Below the pieces are notes generated by a model. It did not search any database. It was given only the letters and a program-made list of their open reading frames with translations, and was not told the DNA's origin. A DNA stretch of 64,000 bases from Angomonas ambiguus (taxonomy: Eukaryota; Euglenozoa; Kinetoplastea; Trypanosomatida; Trypanosomatidae): positions 124,001 to 188,000 of the forward strand of contig JADNSB010000012.1 in NCBI GenBank assembly GCA_019695575.1. The letters run 5' to 3'. Made by a program: the position numbers and the translations under genes. Below are positions 1 to 9,151 of this stretch, one piece after another; within the stretch, counting starts at the first letter, position 1; every line of letters starts with the position of its first letter.

Positions 1-3000
1 ATCTCCCTTACCGTTTGCAGCAAGGAAACCTCACCGCAACGCGTCACGTTAGAAGGTAAGGCCGTCATCCAATCGATTGAGCTGCCTGAGGAGGCGGTGT
101 GGGACAGCTCTATTGTGGATCAAAAGTGGGTAGTGGTCACCGAAACCGACCAACAGCGTTCTTACGGCGCCGGAGGACGACGCAATTTACGAAAAGTAAT
201 GGAACCCGTTGCGGAGCCCCATCACGTAGTGACCAACCATCTCTCGCTCGCTCAAGTCCTGCGCGTCTCCTACCGGTGTGATGTCCCTTCCTACACGTTG
301 GGAATGGTAGACACGGAGGAGGGCGCTCCACTCTTGACCAAACTGGACCAGATTATATTTCCCACCACAAAGTTATTCCAGAGACGTATTGTCACGCTTC
401 GCCTGTCCAATACGGGGCGGGTCGCTCTACCCTACAAGATGGAGATCCAAAACATCGCCAGTGGAGCGGCTCCTGCGTCCAAGGAAGAGGGCGAGGAAAC
501 CAACGACGCAGTCCCCAGTGGTGATTTCTCGATTGAACCAGAAAACAGCGGAAGTGTGGAGGTGGGAGAGACCAAGGATATACGGGTGGTCTTTTCCCCC
601 TGCGTTGCGGGGGAGGCGAACCCCCGACTGCTCCTCTGTGAGTTTCCGTATAGTGCACAGCCGACCCGACAGATGAACTTGATGGGTACAGGGGAGTGTC
701 CGCTGATTCACATTCAGGTACCGCCCAGTGAGTACCTCTCGTTGCGGGTGGATGGGGAGGCCGGTCCCTCGGTGGACCCGGAGTGCTCCGTCCTGGAGTT
801 TGCGACGAGCGGCCTACACAGTCAATGTGTGCAGAGGTTCCAAGTGCTCAACCCCACTGATAGCAGTTATCCGTTTGAATGGAATGAAGCCGCCTCGGTC
901 AGTCTTTCCCCGTTTCGGTGTCTCACCCCGTCTGGGGTGATCGCAGCGGGGCGCACAGTGGAGATGGTGTTTGAGTTTATCGGCGAAACGTTAGGGATTC
1001 GGGAGCGAATGTGGTCGTTGGTCATCCCAGGGAAAGACGCCTCTATCCCATTCCTACTGGTGGGTAAGACCGTAGACCCCAGAGTGTTTCTCAGTGGCAG
1101 CAAGGTGCATTTCGGCAACGTCAACCTCGGTGGACGGGCAGAAAAAGTGGTGTGGATGGAGAATCGCGACGACATTCCTTTCAACTTTACCTTTAACAAG
1201 GCGGAGCTCAAGATCATGTCCCCCTTTCTCTCTGTCCGACCCGCCTCTGGAACGATCGGTCCTAAGGAGAAGTTGCCCATCACGATTGTGTTTACGCCTC
1301 AGGACGAGATGGAGTACAATATACCGTTAAGCTGCTCCGTCAAAAAGGCCAGTATACCCCTCACGATCAACGTTAAAGGGGCTGGGGTGAGCGTGCATGA
1401 CTCGTTAGTGATGGAGCCCTACTCTGGCCACCCGAACGCGGTGCCGGTCATGAAGGACAATCTTTTGGTGATTAATCTGGGTCGTGTACAGATCGACGAA
1501 CGGGTGACGCGTACCTTCACCCTCTCCAATACCGGTCAAAGCCCTTTTGACTACGTGGTCTCCCTTCCAGAGCGACGCTTCGTGTCGATAGAAAATGGCT
1601 CTGGTCACATATTGCCCAAGGAGCGCTCCGCCATCACTCTCGTCTACCACCCCACCTCGGAGGAAAGTCTCAAGCAGTTCCGTTTACAGTTCCGTATTGG
1701 GGGAAAGATTACGTACCAAATCGGTGTTCAGGCGACGACGTATGTACCAAAGTTACAGTTAAACTTCACCAAGTACGATTTCGGTCCACGGTTTATTCAG
1801 TCCGCTAACCCGATGGGCGGTGAAATCAGCACCACCCTAACCCTGTACAACCAGGATAAAGAAGAGGTCACCGTGGAGTGTAGTCTTTCCGAGAACAATA
1901 ATTGGTGCGAGCTCGACCAGACTTCCCTCGTCGTCCAGCCAAACGGCCGACGCGAGATAAAGATTACCTTTCACCCGAACGAGGTGCGTCTATACACCGA
2001 TCAGCTCAAACTCCTCTTAAACGGTTCTTATCCAATGTTGGTTCCCCTCTCCGGAGAAGGTGTTCAGCCTCGGGTCGAGGTAACGAAGCAGTTTGCCAAG
2101 TTTGGTTCGGCACGGGTGGGAGAGAAACGCGATGTGGAGGTGCGATTGGACTGCAAGAGTCGTATTCCTACTCCAGTGTCCTTCATGGGCTGTCTGACCA
2201 CCGAGTTGATGGAAAAGGGAGTGTCCATCCCTTCCACGCCTCTCTCTTTTGTAATGAAACCCAAAGAGAATCGCACGGTTACACTTTCATTCCGACCCAT
2301 GCAGCGAATGGGGGAGTTCCAGAGAGAGATGAAGATGTTGGTGTGTGGTCGCGAGTACCCTTTTGCCATGCTATCGGGTTCCTGTCAGGACGCCGAAACA
2401 CAGGTGGACACTACGGTGGTACAGTTCAACGACATTGTGATTGGTGCCACCGCGACGAAACGGGTGATGGTGATGAACAGCGGGGACTTGCCACAGAACT
2501 TTAGCTGGTCCGGCATTCCATCGAATGGGGAGATTTCGGTAAACCCACCCTCAGGGTTTATGCGGGCTCACACCGAAATCTCGTGTGAATTTGTCTACCG
2601 GCCTCTCTCGCCAACGAGTTCGATTAACCGAACGATCGTGTTGGTGTTGGAGCGGGCGCCTCCCATTTCATTGCAACTAGAAGCGAATGCGATCAATCGA
2701 CCTCCCGCCAAGGACACCGTTCGGTTCCGTTGTCGGGCGCGTCAAGTGGATACCAAGAAGATAGTAGTGGAGAACACCTCATCAGAGCCGTGGACGTTTA
2801 CTCCGGTCATAGACAACGCCTTGTGGACCGCGCCGCACCAGATCACGCTGAAGCCAAAGTCGAAGGGCGAGGTGGAAGTACAGTATGCTCCAATGCGCAC
2901 TACGAAAGGATCCGGCGACCGTGGAAGTCTCTTTATTCCTCAAGATAACGGAAAAGGTCTCACCTTTGCCTTGGAGGGTATCTCGGATGAAGCTGGACCC

Positions 3001-4290
3001 TCCGCCCCTCTGCGGGAGCTCGACATCACCACCCGTGAAACCCACACGGTGGACTTTAACGTCTCCAATTGGTCCGCCTCGCCCACACGCTTCACCCGCC
3101 TGCTGGAGTGGACCTCCCCCACCAATGTGGACGAGGGCCTCGTCACGGTAAAGGGACCCGCCACCCTGGACGTCCCCGCCGGCGCCACCGCGGACTGCGC
3201 TATTACACTCAACTTTGTGCGAGAAGGACAGTACCGTGGAGTGGTCCGCTTCCACTGCACCAGCAACAACGACCTCAATCAGTACTTTGAGCTTCTGGTC
3301 CGTGTTACCAGCGCTGCCCCGAGCTCCGCCTCCGTCGCCTTGGCGGAGATCCACTCCGTCGTACGTCACCGAACGCAGTACAACATCCCCGTCGGAAACC
3401 CGTTGATGAAACCGATTACCGTCACGTGCAAGTTAGATGGGCCGCCAGAGAGTGTCGCCGCGCTGAGTATCCCATCCAGCATTACCGTTCCTTCCAAGAA
3501 CGCGGTCAATGTGGTGGTGGAGTTTATGCCACTGATTCACCGTGAGTACGCCCCAGTGAAGGCCATCCTGAGCTGCCCCGACGTCGACCTCTCCGTCTAC
3601 TCTCTAAAACTGATTTCCAGCCCCCCACTGGCGGAGCGACTGACACGCTTGGACTGTCCCCTCGGCCGCAGCACTTCCTTCTCCCTCCGCTTTACGCACT
3701 ATGCCAAGGGGAACGCCGAGTACTCCATCAAGATTGGCGGAGAGGCGAGCGCGGCACCGAATGCAAACCCCAAGAACGCCCCTCCCCCTATTTTCACCCG
3801 TGCCGCGCATCAGCCCCCCACCATTAAAGTGACGACGACCAATCCCCACAATGAGCAAGAAATCACTGCCGACTTTATCTATGAGCCGATGGCACTCGGT
3901 AATACGAAGGAATCGATCGAAATCGTCTCCACTACCGGCGGCGTGTACACCTTCCCCATTCTCGCCTTCTGTGTCGCCCCGGAGCCACAGGGACCCTACT
4001 CCCTCAAGGCCGGCCAGAGCGCCTCCATTCCTTTCAAGAATGTCTTCTCCGACACCGTAGCGGTGCAGATCCAGACCGATTCCCCTCTCTTTGTGGTGGC
4101 GAAGAAAACGGAAAACGTGGCGGCCAAAAAGACGATTACCATCTCTGTGCAGTGTAAGATTGACAACAACGCTAACCCAAGTGAGGTCTTTTTCTCCAAG
4201 TTGTTTGTTTCCTGTGTTCCGCCTGGTGAGACAAAACCGGTGGAATGGATTTACTATTTGGAAGGAACGAAAGAAGGAAAGAAGAAGTAA
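1..4290 (+). CDS. HYDIN-like ASH-domain flagellar protein, 5' partial
   Basis: The reading frame is open from the first base of the window, with no ATG before position 97 (a GTG), so this is the 3' part of a longer gene that begins outside. About 1430 residues are visible. They form a chain of roughly 100-residue immunoglobulin-like ASH/MSP-type modules. Each starts with a pattern such as FGxVxLG, then a strand like VxLxNxxxxPxxFxW, then a short PxxGxIxPxxxxxIxxxFxP segment. Clear copies begin near positions 1110, 1480, 1780, 2090 and 2425. This architecture is typical of HYDIN and related central-pair or cilia proteins (CFAP47, CFAP65, CFAP74, DLEC1), which sit on the axoneme. HYDIN is the best guess because of the repeat density, but the defining N-terminal part is missing. 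The protein ends in a Lys-rich tail (EGTKEGKKK). Confidence 0.75.
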   Translation: MSLTVCSKETSPQRVTLEGKAVIQSIELPEEAVWDSSIVDQKWVVVTETDQQRSYGAGGRRNLRKVMEPVAEPHHVVTNHLSLAQVLRVSYRCDVPSYTLGMVDTEEGAPLLTKLDQIIFPTTKLFQRRIVTLRLSNTGRVALPYKMEIQNIASGAAPASKEEGEETNDAVPSGDFSIEPENSGSVEVGETKDIRVVFSPCVAGEANPRLLLCEFPYSAQPTRQMNLMGTGECPLIHIQVPPSEYLSLRVDGEAGPSVDPECSVLEFATSGLHSQCVQRFQVLNPTDSSYPFEWNEAASVSLSPFRCLTPSGVIAAGRTVEMVFEFIGETLGIRERMWSLVIPGKDASIPFLLVGKTVDPRVFLSGSKVHFGNVNLGGRAEKVVWMENRDDIPFNFTFNKAELKIMSPFLSVRPASGTIGPKEKLPITIVFTPQDEMEYNIPLSCSVKKASIPLTINVKGAGVSVHDSLVMEPYSGHPNAVPVMKDNLLVINLGRVQIDERVTRTFTLSNTGQSPFDYVVSLPERRFVSIENGSGHILPKERSAITLVYHPTSEESLKQFRLQFRIGGKITYQIGVQATTYVPKLQLNFTKYDFGPRFIQSANPMGGEISTTLTLYNQDKEEVTVECSLSENNNWCELDQTSLVVQPNGRREIKITFHPNEVRLYTDQLKLLLNGSYPMLVPLSGEGVQPRVEVTKQFAKFGSARVGEKRDVEVRLDCKSRIPTPVSFMGCLTTELMEKGVSIPSTPLSFVMKPKENRTVTLSFRPMQRMGEFQREMKMLVCGREYPFAMLSGSCQDAETQVDTTVVQFNDIVIGATATKRVMVMNSGDLPQNFSWSGIPSNGEISVNPPSGFMRAHTEISCEFVYRPLSPTSSINRTIVLVLERAPPISLQLEANAINRPPAKDTVRFRCRARQVDTKKIVVENTSSEPWTFTPVIDNALWTAPHQITLKPKSKGEVEVQYAPMRTTKGSGDRGSLFIPQDNGKGLTFALEGISDEAGPSAPLRELDITTRETHTVDFNVSNWSASPTRFTRLLEWTSPTNVDEGLVTVKGPATLDVPAGATADCAITLNFVREGQYRGVVRFHCTSNNDLNQYFELLVRVTSAAPSSASVALAEIHSVVRHRTQYNIPVGNPLMKPITVTCKLDGPPESVAALSIPSSITVPSKNAVNVVVEFMPLIHREYAPVKAILSCPDVDLSVYSLKLISSPPLAERLTRLDCPLGRSTSFSLRFTHYAKGNAEYSIKIGGEASAAPNANPKNAPPPIFTRAAHQPPTIKVTTTNPHNEQEITADFIYEPMALGNTKESIEIVSTTGGVYTFPILAFCVAPEPQGPYSLKAGQSASIPFKNVFSDTVAVQIQTDSPLFVVAKKTENVAAKKTITISVQCKIDNNANPSEVFFSKLFVSCVPPGETKPVEWIYYLEGTKEGKKK

Positions 4291-4809
4291 ACGGAATAAG
4301 AATTCAAAGAGGACCTGCTACAATTAAAAAATACCGCCAAGCATTATAAAACTTTTACCCCCATTACTAAAGACAGGAATCGAAATTAAACACCTGTTTA
4401 GAGACCCCCTTTTGGCCCATTGGAGAACACCAATGAATGCGCACTGACTAATAAATGGTGAAGAATATACTCTCACCACTAGAACTTGTACAAAAAAAAA
4501 AATCAATATATAAAGCACTCCAATAATATAATAATACAACGATGTATAAAACAATACAAAAACAATTATATGTAAAAAATGTAATAATAGAGTAAAACTA
4601 AAAAAAAAAAATTATGTTATTTATTTTATTCTCATATCCGTCGAATTTATTTATTTTTAAAGCATAGGAATACTTCTAATTCTAACCCCCCCTCACCACT
4701 GTTCTCCCTCTTCCCCGTTTTTCCCTTTTACATACCTTGCAGAAAGAAAGAAAAATACCAATAATAATAATACCAAAAAAGAAGAGTAGCAGCGATAAAA
4801 GTAATAATA
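4291..4809 (+). other. AT-rich intergenic region with trans-splice signals
   Basis: This 519-base spacer is AT-rich with several A-runs and a minus-strand-open stretch that looks accidental. A C/T-rich tract at about 4686-4739 followed by AG at 4741-4742 is the likely spliced-leader acceptor for the SF3a60 gene. I see no RNA gene. Confidence 0.6.
4686..4742 (+). promoter_or_regulatory. Polypyrimidine tract and AG acceptor
   Basis: A run of C and T ends in the AG at 4741-4742, about 67 bases before the ATG at 4810. It is the only long pyrimidine tract in the spacer and matches kinetoplastid trans-splice acceptor signals. The inference rests on position and composition only. Confidence 0.6.
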
Positions 4810-6513
4810 ATGGAAACTGGAGTGTTAGAAAAGATACGATCGTTCGAGGCGGATATAGAACGTTACGTAGATAGTATAGTACAGCAGGAAATATTTAGGG
4901 ACACCCTCACCAATGAACGGCACCGCATATTAACCGACCACTTCAAATTACAGATGACCAAAGAAATTCACGACACCACAGAAAAACTGTTGGACGCCTA
5001 TCTAGACGACGATGATATTATAGAAGCGAAGGAGGCCAAGGCGGAGGGGGATTCTGAAATCGCCGTCGCCTTGAACGAGTTTGAAAAGAAGGTTGCCTTT
5101 ACTCGAGAGTACCACCGCACCTACCGCGACCTTCCTCGGATAAAGTACGAGTTAGAACTCCCAGATCCTAAAATACTCCTCACCTTGTTCTCCTCTGCGG
5201 AGCGGTACGGCAGCTGTTTGGATCTGGAGCCTCATTACAACAAGTATAGCCTCTTTATGATTGAAACCAATAAACTAAAAATAGATGGAGCCAGTGGCGA
5301 GGTGAAGCCGGAGCGACTGGCCTACTTGGTAAACGAACACAGCGAGGGATGGGACGACCGGTTAGAGTACTTTCAGTTTATCCCTCGATTGGTTTCGTTA
5401 TTGAACTCTGAAATATCGGTCTACCGTAAGCTGTTAGCGTTTTCCACCTACGCCTCTTTCGTGAAGGAACTGACGGACTATCTGGTGAGCTTCTTGCACC
5501 GTTGTCAACCACTGGAAAAGGATAGGGTGAGCCGTGTCCTGCGTGAGACAGAATTAGAGATGGAAGGGTTCTGGCCGGCGTTGGAGAAGGAGTCGGCCTC
5601 CGTGGTGCCCTACACCACTCACAGCGGGGAGTTGGATGGCATGATGCTCGATAAAAAGAAGTCTAAGCACCTTTCCTGTGGTCTTGTCATTCCACCCCCG
5701 TTACGGAAACACGCAAAGAAGTTCAGTCTGTGGCCACTAAAGGATATAGAAGTGTTTCTCCAAGCAGGACCGGACGGTCCCCCCCTCCCCCAGCTGGCCG
5801 ACTCCGTAGAAGCGATTCGAGAGGTGTGCTTAAAGGAAGGGCAAATACTAGCTCTCCTGCAGTCCCTCCTATTTGACCAGCTCAAGAATACTGAGATCAC
5901 CCTCCTCCGGGACTATAGTAAAACCGTAGAGGAGGTTGACATGGACCGTCAGCGGGCGGAAAAGGAGTTCCAGGACTCGCTGGAGGAGGTGAACCGCTAC
6001 TGTGGACGGACGCTGGAGGAGACGGTGCAGCGTCTGGCGCAGTACCGCCTCAAGGGAGAAATCCAGGAGGCCGAGGAGGGCCAGGGGGAAGGGGCGGTCG
6101 AGGGGGAAAAGGACGACGAGGCAGACTTGGGGCTGATAGGGGATGACAATGAACCCATTGCCCGTTGGCTGGTACAGCTGCAGCAGCTGGATAAAAAGTA
6201 CATTTGTGAGATATGCGGTGGTACCGTCTTTCATGGCCCCAAAGCGTTCCATGATCACTTTAGCGCCGAGCGACACGCCGTGGGACTGCATCACTTGGGC
6301 GTTACCCAGCACTTGAAGATGTTTGAGGGGATTTCTAATATTAGGGCGGTCATTCAGCTGAGAGATCAGATCAATCAAACCAACGGGGGACTTCGAAAAC
6401 GGGTTCGATCGGACGCAGAAAACGAGGAGATGCAGGACAACCAAGGCAAGGTATTTACTTCTAGGGAGTACAAGCAACTACAGGAGAAAAACGCTCGACG
6501 TAAAATGCCTTAA
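4810..6513 (+). CDS. SF3A3: Splicing factor 3a subunit 3 (SF3a60/Prp9)
   Basis: This 567-residue protein matches SF3A3 end to end. SF3a60 belongs to the SF3a complex of the U2 snRNP and acts in the nucleus during branch-site recognition, here serving trans-splicing and the few cis-introns. The N-terminus (METGVLEKIRSFE) resembles the human start. A region near residues 85-150 keeps the pattern of EFHRKHP and YGRYLDLHxxYxKY as EYHRTYRDLP and YGSCLDLEPHYNKYSLF. A SAP-like piece, CGRTLEETVQRLAQYRLKG, follows near residue 400. The conserved C-terminal U1-type zinc finger starts near residue 463 (CEICGG, GPKAFHDHF, RHAVGLHHLG) and is followed by the conserved F(T/N)xxEYKxLxxKN tail. Length is close to the usual 500 residues, and the acidic linker near residue 430 is normal for the family. 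Confidence 0.96.
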   Translation: METGVLEKIRSFEADIERYVDSIVQQEIFRDTLTNERHRILTDHFKLQMTKEIHDTTEKLLDAYLDDDDIIEAKEAKAEGDSEIAVALNEFEKKVAFTREYHRTYRDLPRIKYELELPDPKILLTLFSSAERYGSCLDLEPHYNKYSLFMIETNKLKIDGASGEVKPERLAYLVNEHSEGWDDRLEYFQFIPRLVSLLNSEISVYRKLLAFSTYASFVKELTDYLVSFLHRCQPLEKDRVSRVLRETELEMEGFWPALEKESASVVPYTTHSGELDGMMLDKKKSKHLSCGLVIPPPLRKHAKKFSLWPLKDIEVFLQAGPDGPPLPQLADSVEAIREVCLKEGQILALLQSLLFDQLKNTEITLLRDYSKTVEEVDMDRQRAEKEFQDSLEEVNRYCGRTLEETVQRLAQYRLKGEIQEAEEGQGEGAVEGEKDDEADLGLIGDDNEPIARWLVQLQQLDKKYICEICGGTVFHGPKAFHDHFSAERHAVGLHHLGVTQHLKMFEGISNIRAVIQLRDQINQTNGGLRKRVRSDAENEEMQDNQGKVFTSREYKQLQEKNARRKMP

Positions 6514-6690
6514 ATACGTATATTCACGAATAATTATAAAGGTGAAAAAAAAAAATTGTGCAGACTGCTGTTATTTTTTACGTGTGTCCACCTCTTTTAC
6601 TAATAAAAAAGTTAAATTTTATATTTTCTCTCTCTTTTTCTTTTTTTTCTTTTTTCAGAGTAAAGTAATAACAGCGATAATAAACTTGAT

Positions 6691-7401
6691 ATGGAAAATC
6701 AAAGCCTAGATCAAGACAGCGATAAAGAGCAGAAGAAGAGTAGTCTTCCGACCGAAAGGGAAGACGAGGAGGAGAGGGATAGCGTGGAACCTCCAATGCC
6801 CCAAGACCCTGTCTCGGAAAATATCCAAACGGACGGAGAAAATAGCAAGAAACCCCAACCACCTTTGTCAAAAGCCCCACTAGAACAGAAGGAGGAGGCT
6901 TCTGAGGAGGACGAGGGAACCGCGGACACGGCGATTATCTACACTAGAAAAACTCGGAGGAATAGACGTGCTCGACACCACGGACTATCCGCCGACAGCG
7001 ACGTGTTCCTGCAGCACGCCGACCTCCGAAGTAGAATGCTGTCCCCGTCTTCACCAGTGGTGGCCGCTCTGGAGAGTAACGAACCTCTGAAGAAGCGGCG
7101 AATGGAAAGCACAACCACGAAAGGAAAGGGGGAAGCTCCACCGCCGCTAGAGGGGGGCGATGAGACCACCCGTGGTTCCTTGTTTGTGGTCGCGCCTTAT
7201 GCGACGGAGGAGCAGGTGCTGAATAGTTTAGAAGATTGGAAGGTCAACACCGCCACAGTATATGCCCGACTGCTGTGGAAATATACCCCGGAAGCCTTCT
7301 TGGAATTAGTTCTGGACCGGTCCAGAAATATATTTGGCCCATTAAAAGAACAAGCCCCAGAGGAGACGGTCGTGAAGAGAGAACCCTCCACCACCGATTA
7401 A
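6691..7401 (+). CDS. Conserved-looking hypothetical protein, acidic N-terminus
   Basis: I do not recognise this 236-residue protein. The first 75 residues are very rich in Glu, Asp, Lys and Pro and look disordered. Basic clusters (RKTRRNRRARHH near residue 90 and KKRR near residue 133) could be nuclear localisation signals. The last 75 residues look folded, with a helix pattern (TEEQVLNSLEDWK, VYARLLWKYTPEAFLELVLD). The start follows a T/C tract ending in CAG at 6657-6659. The protein is probably nuclear, judged only from the basic clusters. Confidence 0.7.
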   Translation: MENQSLDQDSDKEQKKSSLPTEREDEEERDSVEPPMPQDPVSENIQTDGENSKKPQPPLSKAPLEQKEEASEEDEGTADTAIIYTRKTRRNRRARHHGLSADSDVFLQHADLRSRMLSPSSPVVAALESNEPLKKRRMESTTTKGKGEAPPPLEGGDETTRGSLFVVAPYATEEQVLNSLEDWKVNTATVYARLLWKYTPEAFLELVLDRSRNIFGPLKEQAPEETVVKREPSTTD

Positions 7402-7587
7402 ACTGCTCCTTTCCCTTTCGCGTGGAGTAATAGTGAAAAGGAAAAAATAAAAACACAAAAAGAACTAACATACATATATGTTACGCATAGAGGGATTCGT
7501 GTTTTCTCCTTCTCGTAGACTTTTTCCCAACCTGTTTTTTTTGTTTTTTTTAGTGTGTGTGTGTGTAGTCATGTTACGGATCTGACT

Positions 7588-7670
7588 GTTTCTCTTTCAC
7601 CCTTCTCTTCTTTTTTTTTTTTTTCGCTTCCTGTGCACAGAGACTTTTTTTCTTTATTTTTTTTCTTTAG
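7588..7670 (+). promoter_or_regulatory. Two pyrimidine tracts with AG, 5 bases before a start
   Basis: One tract runs 7588-7637 and ends in CAG at 7638-7640. A second runs 7644-7668 and ends in TAG at 7668-7670. The second AG leaves only five bases before the ATG at 7676; the first leaves 35. Either could serve as the spliced-leader acceptor. Confidence 0.55.
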
Positions 7671-7675
7671 AGATA

Positions 7676-8566
7676 ATGACGTTTGTGGTCGTCAGCTTCC
7701 TTCTGGAGGGAGAAACTACAAACAACTCTATTCGGGTACCTTTAGCGCCTTCTCACGGTGATCGGAAAACAAAAAAGGAGGAAGATAAAAACGCTAACCC
7801 ACTGGTGCTTCGTCGAGTGGCACGAGAGGCGATGCGTCGCCTTGTGATGATGCGAAAGCGCAACCGAACCTCCGAAACGGCCCACCTCACCGATCTCTTC
7901 AATAGCATCTCCACTCGCCAGATCGTAGTCACCGAAATGCACGTCGGCACGAATGACACCCCCATCGCGGAAGTCTTTCCACAAGATGTGGTGACGGATG
8001 TGATGGAGGTGAATAAAGAAGTCCTGTTTCTCCGCCTCGAGATACTACCCCAACCCCCTGTGAACCATACCGCGCCCCCTCCCACGATAGAGCAGAACAC
8101 CAAAGTGGAGGACCACCCCACCGAAAAGTTCCCCAAATTAGAAAAAGAAGAAGCAAAAAAATGCTCCTCCGAGCGGGGCGACACATCCCCCTGCCCTTTT
8201 CCTCCGAAAGAGTCCCTCCAGCCGTCTCTTCGGTCACCAGTGGACGAGGTCCCCGCCCCTTTTACCTCTACGCCGTCCACCGTACCTCGACCGTTGGAGA
8301 GCCCTACGGACGACAGGGAGGAGCCTTTCTCCTCCCACAGCCCAAAGGACACCGTTCAACGCCTTTCCTCCAACTTTGGATCTCTCTCAACCGTTCGACC
8401 CAAGGGATTGGTCCCTGGGGGTCCCCTTACCCCGCCCTTCAAGGGGAAGAACTCGCTGTACAACACCCCTCTTCCCATCTCCTTGTCCAAGTGTCCTAAG
8501 CCGAAAGCAAGCTGCTCTCCCGTCCTTTACTCTCAACGTCGTTTAGCGTTTGAGACCTTGGAATAG
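7676..8566 (+). CDS. Hypothetical protein, Pro/Ser-rich C-terminus
   Basis: No family is recognisable in these 296 residues. The N-terminal 125 residues look ordered, with a basic helix (VARRVAREAMRRLVMMRKRNR pattern near residues 45-65) followed by alternating hydrophobic strands (RQIVVTEMHV, VLFLRLEILP). The remainder is rich in Pro, Ser, Thr and Glu and looks disordered, with repeated phosphorylation-type SP/TP sites. The GC content of the body is high compared with the flanks, which supports real coding. Confidence 0.65.
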   Translation: MTFVVVSFLLEGETTNNSIRVPLAPSHGDRKTKKEEDKNANPLVLRRVAREAMRRLVMMRKRNRTSETAHLTDLFNSISTRQIVVTEMHVGTNDTPIAEVFPQDVVTDVMEVNKEVLFLRLEILPQPPVNHTAPPPTIEQNTKVEDHPTEKFPKLEKEEAKKCSSERGDTSPCPFPPKESLQPSLRSPVDEVPAPFTSTPSTVPRPLESPTDDREEPFSSHSPKDTVQRLSSNFGSLSTVRPKGLVPGGPLTPPFKGKNSLYNTPLPISLSKCPKPKASCSPVLYSQRRLAFETLE

Positions 8567-9140
8567 TTAGAGAGGGGTAAAAGAGTACGCTCGTTCGTTG
8601 AACCTTTCAATTACCTTATAGATGCCACATCTTTAGATTCTATTCTAACTGTTGATTATTATTATTTTTAATTACTATTAATCATTTTCCAAAAGAAAAA
8701 AAAAATTAAAAAAAATATAATAGATACACCATATAGCTCAACACACCATCTTGTTTCAAAGATTCTGTGTTGGCCTTATTTCTAAATAAATATATAGATA
8801 GATAGCACCTGGACTGTCACCCCAAGTGATTCTCCCTATCCTCTCCTTACACTCCAATATGCAGAGTAAAATAATTAAATAGAATGTCACGGAGGTACTA
8901 CGAACCTATTCCAGAGGCTAACGAAGAGTATTAACATTATAGACATAATTAGGATTGCATTAGAACATTAAAACTCAATTGTAAAAAAAAAAAAAACTGC
9001 TGTTTACTTTTTTTTTTCACTCACCCCATATATATATATATATATATATATTGTTTGTTTGTTTATTTGTTTCCTTCATTACTCCCAAGGATCTCCACAC
9101 ACACACACACCGTACAAGAGACTAGCCTACTCTATGCGTC
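8567..9140 (+). other. Intergenic region with TA and CA microsatellites
   Basis: This 574-base AT-rich gap holds A/T runs, a TA repeat at 9028-9051 and a short CA repeat near 9097-9110. The most plausible acceptors are AG dinucleotides at about 9117-9126, just after the CA repeat. No RNA gene is visible. Confidence 0.5.
9028..9051. repeat. TA dinucleotide repeat
   Basis: Twelve uninterrupted AT units lie in the spacer before the 770-residue gene. It is a simple microsatellite, likely length-variable. Confidence 0.9.
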
Positions 9141-9151
9141 ATGTCCTGTAA
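9134..9151 (+). promoter_or_regulatory. Five-codon uORF overlapping the next start codon
   Basis: An ATG at 9134 opens MRHVL and stops at TAA 9149-9151, overlapping the main ATG at 9141 in another frame. If the leader is added at an AG upstream of 9130, the uORF is in the mRNA and could dampen translation of the main gene. Confidence 0.45.

Noticed and set aside
1902-2504. Long overlapping frame of 200 codons
   Set aside because: It lies inside the HYDIN-like gene, which is clearly coding; the product is Arg/Ser-rich low-complexity text with no domain.
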